From: Rhizophlyctis rosea | Lineage: Eukaryota > Chytridiomycota > Chytridiomycetes > Rhizophlyctidales > Rhizophlyctidaceae | Reading direction: 5' to 3' | DNA length: 64,000 bases | NCBI GenBank assembly: GCA_027596075.1 | Contig: JADGJC010000059.1 | Location: 65,410 to 129,409, forward strand | Part shown: in pieces, positions 34,950-46,936 of the stretch | How the letters are laid out: the number at the start of each line of letters is the position of its first letter | Numbering within the stretch: position 1 is the first letter of the stretch | Program-made: the position numbers and the translations under genes | The notes under the pieces: model-generated | Seen by the model: the letters and a program-made list of their open reading frames with translations, nothing else | Told to the model about the DNA's origin: nothing | Databases searched by the model: none

Positions 34950-35947
34950 GAGTTGATATTACACAATACCATCCTCCCAAACCACAAATGGCACTGGTCA
35001 AACTCTCTGGAAGATTACATCTTGTAAAAAAATCAATTGCAAAAGGCGAAGCGAAAAATAGAAAGAGATCAAACATTCGGAGTTCCATCTATCAAACTAT
35101 TTCTTGGGGAAAGGGCTCTGTTTCTGATGGACGACACATAGTTCGGCTACATAGAGAGACACCTACAACTACATAGATCCCATCTCAGCACCAGACAGCT
35201 CGTTATGCCTTACTTCCTCCGTATTCGTGACGAAAACAGGTGCTGCGGCCTTGCTTCTTCTCGTTGGACCTTCTCCAAACTACTTCATCACCAATCGATG
35301 CATGCAAAACCTCGAATGGGGCTCCTGAAATACTTGAGGCCGCACTCCATGGCACACCCCCCAAGATCAGCTTCAACGCGACGAAGAATGTGCATTGCCC
35401 ATCCCTCCCCGACAATATGGCACGCTCAAAGCGCAAATAACACCCGAACCATGCTGCCATCACTTCAATCCGATTCGCAACGTCAGCGCGGACAAATCTT
35501 CTCACCAATCTTCTCACCAATCTTCACTCAAAATACCTTGCCAACATCGATGTTCCTCCTTCACTCAACTGTTCCGTACAAGCTTCCAAGGCTACTGGAA
35601 CACCCTAACCTTCAACCTGTCATATCCACCTACATCCAAACGTCCGTGACGATCAGCCAGTGTCTGCTGATCAGCAGACGAAACCCAAATACACATCCCC
35701 CTCCCGCAGCGTCGCATAGCTATATTCACTTTCAACAACGAGCCATGCAAATCGCATATGCAAGACTTAATCCCCTCCTGCTCGGTCTTCCCCCGCATTC
35801 CCTCTCACTGCTCCCAAACTCCGTACAAGAGGGCCCCAACTCTGTTGCTGGGCCCTCCCTGACCGACGCGCACGCTTAGATGCTTTAATAGACCTCTAAC
35901 ATAAAACTTCCGTCAAGTTTTCACCAAAAAGGAAAACGACCGCACAA
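34950..35947. other. Stretch without a confident gene
   Basis: A 224-codon plus-strand frame at 35205–35879 overlaps a 105-codon minus-strand frame; neither has a recognisable domain or natural composition. A tandem CTTCTCACCAAT repeat lies at about 35496–35525. Nothing is supportable. Confidence 0.3.
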
Positions 35948-36391
35948 TCAACTCACAACACATCTCTGCACCAGTATCTTCATAGGCTCAAACCAGTCCT
36001 GCCACTGGAATTCTTCCAAGAGCCAAAATAGTGAGAACACGGTGTAAACGGACTTATGGTCATCAGGTTGCTGTTCCGGTCCAGAAGGGACAATGACTTC
36101 ACGGATCTCATCCAGTTGGTGTTTGGAAATCTGCGTATCGGGATGACTTCCAAAGTAATCATACAAATCCTGGAAATAGGTGCGATCACCTGTTCTGGTC
36201 AAGAACCACTCTGGAGGGGTCGGTTTCAAGAGACTTTTGGTTGTCAACTCCTGCAATTCTGGCATCGCAGTGAATACTGATTGTGAGTTGAAGAGATGGG
36301 GTGGATGTGTGGGAAAGAGGTTTGACATGCAGGCCTGCGGGCCGAGTCCGATGATTTTTGGAAAGAAGTCTGACTCCTTGGCCAAGTCCAA
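35948..36391 (-). CDS. Uncharacterised small protein
   Basis: An open frame of 147 codons; a later ATG would start at MPELQELTTKSLLKP. The C-terminal part has normal protein composition (YFQDLYDYFGSHPDTQISKH, then VFSLFWLLEEFQWQDWF) and could be a genuine small helical protein or a terminal exon. No family is recognised. It lies downstream of MGM1 on the same strand, about 350 bases away, with no sign of joining to it. Confidence 0.35.
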   Translation of the reverse strand: MDLAKESDFFPKIIGLGPQACMSNLFPTHPPHLFNSQSVFTAMPELQELTTKSLLKPTPPEWFLTRTGDRTYFQDLYDYFGSHPDTQISKHQLDEIREVIVPSGPEQQPDDHKSVYTVFSLFWLLEEFQWQDWFEPMKILVQRCVVS

Positions 36392-36741
36392 CCACTTTTG
36401 GAATTTGCAGGCACTTGGTATTCCAATAATTCCAATCGTGAGAATTCAACAAAAGCCAATGAAATGTCTGAACATAGCACAAAAGAATAAACGCTTGAAA
36501 GAAGGCCACAAACAAGGGGAAAAACTTATATGAGATCCTACATTGATTCCTCATATTTTATGGGGGAAAACGAAAAACAACATCCGCAATTCGAGGTATC
36601 GCCGTTTCGGCACTATCGGACACAACTATTATACAACAAAATGGAACGGAGCCGACGATCTATATAAACAAACTCCCTACATACCTAACCATTAGACTAA
36701 AATATCACACCCCAGAAGCCTACACAAACTCCACCACGCCA

Positions 36742-39550
36742 TTACCCCCTCTTCCCCCTCTTCTGCAAATCCTTCAACTTCTCCATAACAACCTCCAAAG
36801 TCTGCTTCCTCTCCTGCACTTCCAAATGCCTTTTGACCCCCTCATTCTCCGCCGCAAACTCCAAAATCTGACTTCTTGTCAGATCATAATACAACCGATT
36901 GTCTATCTCCCTCGGCAACTGGAAGAAGAACTCGTTCAATAGCTCAACATGGATGAACATCACAGCCGTATACGTGAGTTTCTCGGCCACGACGGAGAGG
37001 AAGACTTCAGGGCAACACGGCTTGTTTTCGACGGTGGCGCATTGTCGGGATTTGACGGCGCTGTAGCGGTGACGGAGGAGTTCGATGCGGGTTTGGAGAC
37101 GGGTGGCTTCGCGGGCTTTGTCGAGGAGTTTGAGGGCGTAAGGGGAGGTGGTGTCGTCCAGTTGGGTTGAGGTTGCGTCCGCGGCTTCCTCATCCACAGG
37201 GGAGATCCTCGGATGCGCACCAACACCAACACCAGCCGCCTTCCTGTCCTTATCCACCTTCGCAACATACTTCATAGCATTCCTCAACTTCCTCCTCCCA
37301 ACCGAACTCTTGATCTCCTGCAACTGCGTCTCACTCTCCTTCAACTTTCTCTCCAACAACGCTACCGCCCTCTTCTGCCCCTCCACCCACTCCAACTCCG
37401 TACATTCAACCTCAAACTTATACGGCTTGATCGTGTTCTCGACCTGATCAATAGTCGTATGCAACTTGCTCCTCAACAACTCATTCGTGAAATCCATCAC
37501 CTTCTGCCTCCCTTCAACATGGTGCACCCAAGGCTCCGTAGCCGTCAACCGTTCCATATTCCTCTTGAGAATATCAACAACATGCTGCACAGAACTCCTC
37601 CCAATGCCACTCTTCGTCAACGCCCCGCTCGCAACATCCAACCGGTGCTGCCAGTAGGGATCCGATAAACATACTTTAGGCAACATCCCAACCCTTCCAT
37701 CCTCCCAATAAACATTCTCGCAAATGTCCAACAACCTCGCCTCCAACATGCTCCGAACCTCCTCCCGAACCTGCGGCTTGCCAAACTGCTTCGCAAACTC
37801 CTTGAACCGCTGCTTCAGGCTGTCGATCGAGTCCGCGACATAGCTCTCGGGTGTGATACGGCGGTCATTGTAATGGACTTTGAATTGGTACCGTGCGTCT
37901 TCGAGTTCGGTTTGGACGGCGTCAACAATGGAGTGCATGGATTTGGCCATATGGTCTTCGAGGACTTCCATCAACCGTTTTCGGAGCGTTCCCGTTCCGA
38001 CCATGATTCCCCGTTGGCGGTACTGTCCGTACGAGCCGAAAAACGCATCCTCGCCTCTTACGAGTGCCTGAGACGTTGCCCCAGCATTTTTTAGCGGCGC
38101 CGCCTTGGACACTACACCGATATATCCCAACTGAAGAGGGTAATCCTTGTTCGTCAGAATTCCCACCCCATTATCCGGCTCCACCAAATCCATTTTCGTC
38201 ACCACACCGATTGTTCTCCTTCCCTTCGGGTCCACCTTCCGACTTGCCCTAAGTGCCTCCGAGTTTGCCAAATCTACATCCGCTGAGCAGACCGCCAAGA
38301 TGATGTTCGGCTCCTTGATATACGACTCGCAAAGTTCTGCGATCTTTTCTTTCAAGATAGCGGGTTGGTTGCGGTTATGGATTTGGATGTAACCGGGAAG
38401 GTCAATGAGAGTTAGATCGGGAACGTTGGGGGAGAAGATACGCAATTCGATGGGTTTCGGGGAGACACATTCCGATTCGGGAACGGCGAGGTTCATGTCA
38501 GTGAGAGTTTTCTGCACTTGAGTAAAGTCGTGCACTTTTCCTAAACCCAATTGAGGGAACTCGCCGTATTCTTCGGTTGTGTCAGGGGTATGTATGAGGG
38601 TAAGTTCGATTGGCCGACGGGTTACCATGTTGTTGCCCCTAGAAATTTCCGTTGTTGGTGATCAAAAATTGCTAACCAATTTGACGACTTCACAATAGTA
38701 GCATCAACGTACTTGGGAAGGAATTCGTGACCAACGATTGATTCCAGAACAGAACTCTTCCCAGAGCTCTGCGAACCAATGACGACGATGCTAGGTAACG
38801 TCATGGTATGGTTGTTGTTGACGGTTTTCAAAAGATTGCGAATCTCGATCATCTTTTTCGTCAACAGCATCAAGTCCTCATCGGGTGGTGGAAGACCAGG
38901 ACCTTTTGGCACGTCTCTGGAGCGCTGACTAACTTCAGGCTGTGGAACTTTCCTAGCTTCTTCTTCATTAAATAATCTCCGCGAGGAGGTGTCAACATCC
39001 AAGTCTTCATCTCGTCTTCTCCGGTCATCAGGAAGCGCTGCAGTAAGGTTGGGGTCTGGGTTCCCTCCTCCTCCGGGAAGTTTGAATTTCGAAAAGTCCA
39101 CTTCTGGGAGGTTGAATTCTGGTAGTTCAACTTGGCTCAAATCGAAAGATTTGACCCAGTCCGCAGTTTTGTTATATGCGTCTTTGGCCCAGTCTGGAAC
39201 ATATTCTTTTTGGAATTCTGCAGCGATTCATATCAGCTTCCCGCCGCGTCGACTGAAAGTGAGCAACTCAACCCACCGTTAAACTTGTATTGCATGAAGG
39301 CCATGACTCCAGCGCCGGTTCCGGCAGCAGCAAGAGGCAATCGGATGAAAGACAGAGCGGTCTTCGGTACTGAAAAGACTGTCCGGTGTTGGTTTGCGTG
39401 CATGTTGGTGGCAGTAGGATGACGGAAGGCGTTAGCACGGTGGCCAAGGGGCGAGAAACGATTCGAGGAAGAGCCGAGAGACGAGTTTCTCTGCCTCATT
39501 GCCCCGCCCGCCCGGAGCGACGTCCGAGAAAGGTATGTGGATATAGTCAT
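36742..39550 (-). CDS. MGM1: Mitochondrial inner-membrane dynamin GTPase (Mgm1/OPA1 type)
   Basis: Dynamin-family GTPase that fuses mitochondrial inner membranes and shapes cristae. Exon 1 (39550 to about 39275) has an Arg/Ser-rich presequence ([19 protein letters not shown]) and a hydrophobic segment ([19 protein letters not shown]) that fits the inner-membrane anchor and processing region. Exon 2 carries a proline/acidic linker and the P-loop GSQSSGKSS. After an intron of about 70 bases, exon 3 begins [11 protein letters not shown] (switch threonine) and continues with DLPG, TKMD and the long stalk to the C-terminal LQKRGKRG. About 870 residues in all, normal for the family, with no break. 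Confidence 0.92.
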
Positions 39551-40068
39551 TGCGACGGATGGTCCGAAGAAATCCTACTCGCTGGATGGCAGTGTGAGAA
39601 CAACCTCTGCGAGCAAAGTAGTTTCCACCGAGTACCTGTACCTACCGATATGAGATATAGATCAGAGGGTATTCATCGGGATGACCAGTGCGCCAGTCAC
39701 CGTCGTTCTTTTACTTGTGCGTCTGTATAAGTGAGGTATGTGCAGGTCAATACTACACAAAGTAGCTAGTCAGATGGAATTTGTCAACCCAAAAGGAAGG
39801 AAACAGTCAGAGCGTTGGTGGCACTTTTGGTTGGCCTGTCTTGTGCCACGTTCCGATATCTGGTGACAACATTTCGTTACACACTTGACCACACTGGAAT
39901 GGGATCCATCTGGCATCACAGTTAAGATTACGTCAGCTCACAGACCCCATCAGCCCATCACCCAACTACCGGTATTAGGGTATTCTTGATTTTTGCATCC
40001 GCCAATATGGCAATACGTGAATATATACATGGTTGGTGAAGAGCAGATTTTAACCTCACCTTCTACAT
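39551..40068. other. Intergenic stretch
   Basis: 5' flank of MGM1 and 3' flank of the transporter–glycosyltransferase locus; no gene is seen. Confidence 0.45.
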
Positions 40069-42288
40069 CTACACGAAGGTATTCCCCACGACCCCAATCG
40101 CCCGATCCATTTCCCAATCCGGGCCATTCCACCCTCCCGGCTTCCTCACATCAAACATGGCCGCTACAGCTGCATACTCCTCATCCGTTTTCATCTTATG
40201 AGGATTCAGAGATTCCTTACTAACCCAATGAGCCCACGCATCCAAATCATTACTCTCCGAAATATCAAAAGCCTCCCGATTGGGAAGCGGGACCCAAGTT
40301 ATTTGCTCCGAAACTCCTGTTCTAAAGAACGCCTCCCCAGCCATAGCGTCATCATGCCACCAGAACGACCCGTCCGTCGCATATCCAACAACAACCCTGG
40401 GCAGGTATTCTGCAGTCATAAGGAATAAGTCCCATGTAAGGCAATACATCTGTCCGCCGGGGTATGGATACTCGCTACTCATAATACGGGAAATAACTGT
40501 TCGTTTGATCGGATGGATGCCCCAGAACTGAGCAGAGTCACGAGAAAGGTATTTGTACATGATAGCCGCAATGTTGACGTACGAATCATCGTCGACATGG
40601 CACATCCATTGATATGACTTTCCGTTCCCTGCTGCGTATTCGTTTGCCAGATGTCTCCACATTTCGGTGGTTTTGACTGATGTGCCGATTTCCTTATTCT
40701 CCTTCAGGTGGTCCAGCACGATGATATCCCCGAATTGATCGTTCTCTTTGGTAAGCGCATCAGCATACTCAAGTTCTGGGTGGGATACGTAGAAGAGGTG
40801 ATCAATTGCGTGGTATTGTTGTGTATCGGCAACCCAAGTGCGGCGGATGATGTCACGGCGGCTGAAGCCATGTACGGGTGACTTGATTGCAAACAGGACC
40901 TGGTTGTCAAATTGTTCCAAGTCGGCAAATGGTACGGTTGCGTTTAAGGAGATTGACGGTGTGGGTTGAGGGCTTCTGCGCGTGATGGTGTAGCTGCCCA
41001 CCGCACCAAAGGTAATCACTAGAACCACCAAAGCAATGGCTAAGATTCTGATGATGGCCCTCCGCCTGTGATTGTGATTGCATATGTGTTGATCCAATAA
41101 GTTTGTTGTTTTTGCACGACAACAAATTGACTTTCTTACATGTGACCATGCCCTTTGCAGTTGCATTTCGCCTCTTCATCAGGCTGCGTAGCCAGGGGCA
41201 CGAAGCCCTTTCCATCCTCAAGTACTTTGCCCTCCCCCACACCGCCAAATATCAAGTAACCACAACCGGAAGCTAACACCAACAGTATCCCCACAACGTG
41301 CTTCGGTTCTAGCGGGGCATTCCAAGAAGCATAGTATGCCACCAAAACTAATAGCGCTCGCAAGTTCCCCGCCACCTGATACGTCACGGCCGATGACTGC
41401 ACAATGAGAGAGTATCCGTAGATTTTGGTTGGGACTGCCACAATGCACGTAACGATGAACAATGCGATGGTCCAATTCCCTCCGCGCCAAGTGGAAGGAA
41501 GCATTACTGCCGACGGTTGTGCCCATTCCATGATTGCGAATCCGGTCCCCACTGTGGCTACTACATATGGGGCTGTAGCTTGCAGCACATCGCTTCCATC
41601 CATCGGAATGCTACCTATGGTGCTATATCTTTCTAATAGAAGCTGGGAGCTTGACGTAGCAAGGATGGACATGGTGGTGACAAATACGCCTGAGAACGTC
41701 AATGTTACATGGTCAATGGTGGCTATTCCCACTCCACACAAGAGCAGGGCAAGGAGGATGGAAACGCGCAGGTTTGGGGTACGTCCGAATAAGCCGAATT
41801 GGAGTAATATGATGCACGGTGCGTAGAGAATGTTGAGCAATTGGTAGGTTGCGGCTTGTAGTAAGGATAAAGCCCTATTTTGTTGGACATGGATTAGCAA
41901 AACCCAGCTCTCTGTTGCGGCTAAGCAAGGTTCAAGATGTGCAAACATACCAAAAATCCAACAATATCGAAACCCCCAGCGCTAAAGATATACTCAGAAC
42001 CCACTTCCTCTCCAACCTCGTGGGCGTCACCTTGGACTTCACCACTTTATTCACCACTCGCGTCGCTATCGCCGCTGTTATGTAATGGAACATTACCGCC
42101 AAGAGGTCCATCCGGAGTTCCGAGCCTACTTCTACAGATCGAACCAGCCGTTTCATCAACCCGAGAAGAATGGCGGAGGATATAATGGTTCCGAGGCATA
42201 ATTGGAGTTTAGATGGGGTATTGCGGGTGGGGGAAGGAGGCGAGGGGAGGTTGAATGACATGATGTACCGAGGGTGCGGAGTAGTCAA
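40069..42288 (-). CDS. Nucleotide-sugar transporter joined to GT31 galactosyltransferase
   Basis: Two ORFs overlap by 31 bases on the same strand. The first (exons 42288 to about 41951 and about 41907 to 41136) is a TPT/SLC35-type carrier with about ten hydrophobic helices (SILLALLLCGVGIATIDHV, NLRALLVLVAYYASWNAP, VVGILLVLASGCGYLIFGG). The second (to 40069) is a type II GT31 enzyme: a signal anchor (IIRILAIALVVLVITFGAVG), the RRDIIRRTW motif, the metal-binding VDDDSYVN and WWHDDAMAG near the family's EDV-x-x-G site. A GTAAGA donor at 41139 overlapping the first ORF's stop and a CACAG acceptor ending at 41066 define a 74-base intron. Its removal reads through HM|RRAIIRI in frame with GT31. Without splicing, GT31 starts at 41166 with an unlikely Cys/His-rich leader that is translated intron. 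I favour one fused membrane protein of about 700 residues. Confidence 0.75.
41066..41139 (-). other. Predicted 74-base intron that fuses the transporter and GT31 frames
   Basis: Starts GTAAGAAAG and ends AATCACAATCACAG on the minus strand. The exon before it ends CAC-AT and the next begins G-CGG-AGG, which rebuilds ATG and enters the GT31 frame. Size and splice sites match other introns in the window. The transporter's TAA stop is formed by the first bases of this intron. Confidence 0.7.
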
Positions 42289-42970
42289 GTTCAGATGTCA
42301 GGACACATGACGCGTATATGCTTTTTTGATTCGTGCCAAAAAGTGTAGCAGAAGACCAAGATGCTCCTTATCAAACTCTTCACGCCGTGAACCCTTAACC
42401 AACCAAGATGATGATATTTGCCGCCCCGTCCATCCGTCTCCATATCACTATTTACCACCCCATTCGTGAATTCTATTTACTAACATGTTTCAGGAGAACA
42501 TGCCCCACTGCTTCGTGGACCCCAGGGTCCTACCTCAGGTCAGATATTTTGATCGACGCGGTGAGAAGTGAGATACAGACATGACCCATGCTAAAGTTCA
42601 ACCACATTCCACCTTCTGGACCTCCTTCCAATACATCAGGAAACACACGTGGAGAGGTGGCGGACGTTTTCATGCCATGCGGCTCACAAATCAGCAATGC
42701 GATCACATGTTCTTTCCCTTCACTGGGTCCATGGCTATTACCAATGTGCTAAACCCGACCGGACCGTGGGTCGTTACCCCACATCTTACAAAGCGACCGC
42801 ATGGCTCCGCTTCCTCCGACACCGGGTGCGGCAGGACGGTCATTGCAGTCAAGGTCATTGCAGCTCAAAAACTATAAATACCAGCACAAGTATCGCGCCC
42901 GGCAGAACTTAACAACCAAAAAAGACTCAAGGTCAAAACCTCCCAACACCAAACTGAACAACCTCCAACC
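42289..42970. other. Upstream region of the small secreted protein gene
   Basis: No gene is seen. It holds the divergent flanks of the transporter locus and of the small secreted protein gene. An 11-base direct repeat GGTCATTGCAG occurs twice at about 42838–42863, just before the TATA box. Confidence 0.45.
42873..42878 (+). promoter_or_regulatory. TATA box
   Basis: TATAAA lies 98 bases before the ATG of the small secreted protein gene, directly after a duplicated GGTCATTGCAG element. A clear TATA box fits a strongly or conditionally expressed gene. Confidence 0.55.
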
Positions 42971-43183
42971 ATGCAACTCTCCCTAACCCACCTCCTGCTT
43001 GCCCTCCTCGCCCTAGCCACATCGGCCCAAGCCGACTGCTGCTACGACAAATATGGCTTGGATACAGTCAGGTACGCCAAATGCCTTAAGGCTGTCAAGG
43101 CCTTGCCCGACACATGCTATGCCAAGTACAAGCTCGACACGGTGAAATACGCTCAGTGTTTGAAAAGTTGCCCGAGTGTCTAG
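42971..43183 (+). CDS. Small secreted cysteine-rich protein, copy 1
   Basis: A 70-residue protein. It has a signal peptide of about 21 residues (MQLSLTHLLLALLALATSAQA) followed by a mature part of about 49 residues with six cysteines. The mature part is two tandem versions of one unit: CCYDKYGLDTVRYAKCLK and TCYAKYKLDTVKYAQCLK, joined by AVKALPD, ending SCPSV. Intronless, with a TATA box 98 bases upstream. Such proteins often act outside the cell as effectors, antimicrobials or wall-associated peptides, but no known family is recognised and no function is assigned. A degenerate paralogue sits on the opposite strand at 27265–27491. Confidence 0.7.
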   Translation: MQLSLTHLLLALLALATSAQADCCYDKYGLDTVRYAKCLKAVKALPDTCYAKYKLDTVKYAQCLKSCPSV

Positions 43184-43808
43184 AATGTAAAAGGTGCGGG
43201 TGCCTTGTGGTCAGATGAATGGTTGGATGCTGGTGCGGATGGATATTCATACTGAACGCCACCAAGTCGGCTTTCTGTAGATGTGCAAAAAGGCTGCTAA
43301 AGTATTGGATCGTGCTTACTTTCGAGGCAATAGACCGATAGATCTGACTGTGGACGATAACGGGCTTCAAATTTGTATAACAAACCACGAGGAAACACGA
43401 CGGTAGCGAAGACTGAACACATCATTTTTGGTCCATTTTTCACGTGATTCATTCTGGTTGTTAAAGTCGTATGAGCATACTGATAACTGAGAACCGTTCA
43501 GCCGATGTTTCGCAAGTGCCTTTGTCTTCTTGACAGTAACAGACTTCGTGAGTGGCATCCAGGGGCGATGGGACATTGTGTGGAGTGTCCGCAAACAGCT
43601 TCCATTTGCATGTAATTCATTCGCCAGGTGTAGAACAGTGTGGAGGGCAAGAGCTCATAATGCAATCTAGGTCTATCACTTGAAGTACGCAAAACCGGCT
43701 ATGATTTGCATTCAACAGACTGCATCGCTACATACTGCACAGAAGCTACATACCACACTATGCCCTACAACCATGCTGGTAAACTAAACAAACCAAAGCA
43801 GATCTATC
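43184..43808. other. Intergenic stretch
   Basis: 3' flank of the small secreted protein gene and of F-box copy 4; no gene is seen. Confidence 0.4.
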
Positions 43809-45324
43809 CTACCAGGGCTGTGTGACGAAGCTCACCGGCCCATCAAAATGAACTTTCGGAATCCGCAACTCCTCGCTCACGCTCCGAGCCTGAATATCAA
43901 AAGAACTCGTGTAGGTTCCCCTCCACTTCAGAAAGAAGTACGACTTTTCGTCGCCAACATATTCCCCCACAAAAGAATCCCCCTCCTCCCGTTCCACTTC
44001 AACAAACTCAACCGTATGGATTATCACCTCCTTCAACCCACTCTGCTCCGCCAACCCCGCCCGAACCTCCTCATGATTCCAATCACGAACACGGATGTGA
44101 AACTTCTCTAGCCTGCCAGGGATGCACCGAAGGATGGAGCTGATGTCCTTGCAACAGAAAGACTTTTCGTATTCACCATCGAACATGAGAGAATCAAGGT
44201 GATGCAGCTTTAATAGGAAGGGACAGAAGATTTCCATTCGGCAACGGTAGTATGTGCATTTCATCGAGACGCTGGTCAGTTGATGCAGAATGGTGCTGGG
44301 TAGGAAGGAGAGAGCCTCTTCTAAGGCTTCGCCGTCGAAAGAGAAGTGAGTCAGGTAGGGCTGAGTGAGGGTTTGGAGCGTGAAATCAGACAATGTGTTG
44401 GAAGAGTTGATGTGGATGGTCTCGGAAGAAGAGCGCAAAGGCAGCCAGGTCTTCGAAGAGGATATGTGGACTAATTTGCAGCGACCGCAAAGTTTTCAGT
44501 GAAATGGCAGCGGGTATAACGTGCGTCGATTCGTCTTACGTCAATTTGTCCCGAGCCATCAGATCATCAAAAGTAAAACCCAGGATAAGCTCGCGATTTG
44601 GAGATTCTTGAAGTCTGTTGAGGAACATCAACAGACCCTCAAACGAGATCATGTCCCAACCCACGGCTTGGAAAGACAACAGTTGCAGTGGGCCCTTGCT
44701 ATCCGCAGCTTTTGTGAAGGCTTTCACGATTGAATCAGCAATCTTTTGGTTCAAGCGTTTCGATCTTCGGATGGAAACGTGCTGGAGGCGGGTCAAATCA
44801 ACCTTTGTCAACACTCTGCAAAGCGAGTGAGGGTCCGCAAATGACAGATGATCCCGATCGAGATGGAAAGTGAAGGTACGAACGGACTGGATGCGGATCG
44901 GGTTGTCCAAGAAGGTGTCGAGTGCAACGCGAACGACGTGGACCTCATCACATATCTCACATACGGGATTGACGACCGATGTACCGGAAGCGTACTTGTT
45001 TACATCGAGACAGCTGCTTCCTCGCAATAGAAAAGCCGTGTCACGGAATGTTTTGCAAAGTAGATGGAAAGGTCACCGACATGTTTTACAAGACAGCCTC
45101 AAGACGGTCTGAAAAAACCACTGATTACCTTGCGCCAAATGCAACTCGTAGGGAACTCCTCGGCGTTTATTCCTTTGCACCGGCGATGCTTGAATCGGAA
45201 CCCATGTCACTTCACCAACACGCGGTTGAAGATGTTCAAAAATGTCGAAAAGGATGTGCTCGGGTAGGGCGGTAATGTAACAGGGAGCAGCGGTACTGGG
45301 TTGGTGGGGGTTGGTTGTCGCCAT
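43809..45324 (-). pseudogene. F-box/LRR-like family, copy 4, nonsense and frameshift
   Basis: Exon 1 begins at 45324 (MATTNPHQPSTAA) with CYITALPEHILFDIFEHLQ. Exon 2 opens at about 45055 with CKTFRDTAFLLRGSSCLDVN and includes CEICDEVH. The frame meets a TAA at 44536–44538, after MARDKLT, inside a region aligned with siblings. It then continues ISLKTLRSLQISPHILFEDL until about 44445, where the downstream matching frame (SSSETIHINSSNTL onward, to the stop at 43809) lies in another phase. One nonsense and one frameshift therefore disable the copy, although its C-terminal half, ending SEELRIPKVHF, is otherwise well kept. Confidence 0.7.
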
Positions 45325-45942
45325 AGCGTCAGATGTCTAGAATCGACGGCTTTCGCACAGAGTTGTAGGTCGATTGACAAGAGTGTCTGATATGGAGTCC
45401 AATTACTAAAGGCAAGCGGAATGTTAGTACGTGTACTCGACCTCGTCCATCACATCCTTCCTTGCTGCTTTGCTCGAAAGATGAAGCGTTGACGGACTTC
45501 ACTAGATGGTGTGTCTCACCTTGTGAGTTGGAGTGCGACCCTTCGAATGCAATATAAGAGCGCGTGAGACCAATGCGTTTGTGTACACTGCACCACAGGT
45601 GAGAGTGAAGTAAAACGGGGATGGTTGGGATTGCACAGAATCGTGGGAGAGGTTGGGAAGCTGGTCTGAGTTTCCTGCCATGGTGCGGTGGGTCTGGGGT
45701 GGGTCGAAAGGTTCAACTGCCGCCTAATTTGGCTCAATCAGGTCATACTGCCTGCGCCACAAGTGTGCTCACTTCCCCAATGCACACAATACCCCACCAC
45801 CAACGAGCTTTTTCCTATGCGTATTCAAACAACATCTTGCCGAGGCGGGACTGCCCTTACCCAATAACACGGAGACGACTAAATGCACAGCTACACACAC
45901 TTCGATCATACAGTTTTGCTATCGGATACCGATCCCAGTTGC
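45325..45942. other. 5' flank of F-box copy 4
   Basis: No gene is seen. The stretch at 45720–45770 (GCCTAATTTGGCTCAATCAG, then CTGCCTGCGCC) is related to 48957–49000 and 51148–51195, so a promoter-proximal block has been duplicated with this family. Confidence 0.45.
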
Positions 45943-46936
45943 CTACCATGGCCTCCTCTTCGCCCTTCCAATGAGCTGGACTTTCGGAATTTGCAACTCT
46001 CTACCCAACCTCTCAGCCTGTACCACCCAATGATCCCTCCCACTCCTTCCCAACGTCGACGCGGACCTTGCTCCAATCTCTATCTCTTCCCCCTCCCTCA
46101 TCTCCCCGCCTTCCAAGTCCAACGATTTATCTACATCGATGATCACTTCCTTCAGCCCAATATGACCCGCCAACCCTGCTCGCAGCTGATCATAATCCCA
46201 ATCACGAACCCCAAAATGAAACTTCTCCAGCCTACTCGGGAGTCCGCCGAAAAAGGAACCAATGTCTTTGCAGTGCGTGGATGGGTGGTCGCCAGAAAGG
46301 GTGAAGGAAGTGAGACTACGAAGATGATGGAAGGATTGGCCAAGCCGGGCAGAAGGTTCCGGATTGCCCCAATAGTAGCATAAGCAATCGATGGAAACAG
46401 ATGTTAAGCTATTGAGAGTAGCAACGGGGACAAGAGAGAGGCTCTTTTCCCAGCCTTCACCCTTCCAGGCAAAATGGGTCAAGCTGGGCTGAGTGAGAGT
46501 GCTAAGAGTGAAGTCCCTGAGCATAGATGGCACGTGGACATTGTTGATGGAAAAATCTTCTAAAGTAGGGGCGGACATGGCCAAATTTTCGAAGAGGACG
46601 CGTGCCGTCATGCGCAATAACCGTAGAAATGGAAATGAAATGGGTGGTGGGAATTTGGAGCGGGACCCTATGTTCTCCCATATAAGATTCTTCGTAAGGA
46701 TCACGTCCGAGATTACCAACTTCCAGAACGAGTTGGCGGAGCGGGGAGTTTTGAAGCCGATGAAGGAAAGGCAGAAAAGCGCATGACACCAATAGTCGTC
46801 GTCCCGTCAGTCTGAGCATCCGCAGTTGCAACGAGCGCCCGGTATCCGGGGCTTTAATGAAGGCTTCTGCGACTAGATCAGCTGTCACTTGATCCATGCT
46901 CTTACACCCCTCGATAGACAGATGCCGAATGCGCAC
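45943..46936 (-). pseudogene. F-box/LRR-like family, copy 5, truncated and frameshifted
   Basis: Family sequence starts abruptly near 46936 at RIRHLSIEGCKSMDQVTADL, which aligns about 130 residues into exon 2 of the siblings; the F-box exon is missing. The first frame runs to LVLEVGNLGRDPYEESYMGE (about 46680). The downstream frame (FPFLRLLRMTARVLFENLAM to ELQIPKVQLIG, stop at 45943) is in another phase, so a frameshift lies at about 46640–46690. The C-terminal leucine-rich part is otherwise well preserved. Confidence 0.7.

Noticed and set aside
35205..35879. 224-codon plus-strand frame
   Set aside because: Composition is rich in His, Ser, Pro and Arg without conserved blocks, and it overlaps another frame on the other strand.
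36949..38392. Several plus-strand frames over MGM1
   Set aside because: They are antisense shadows of an intact, conserved dynamin gene.
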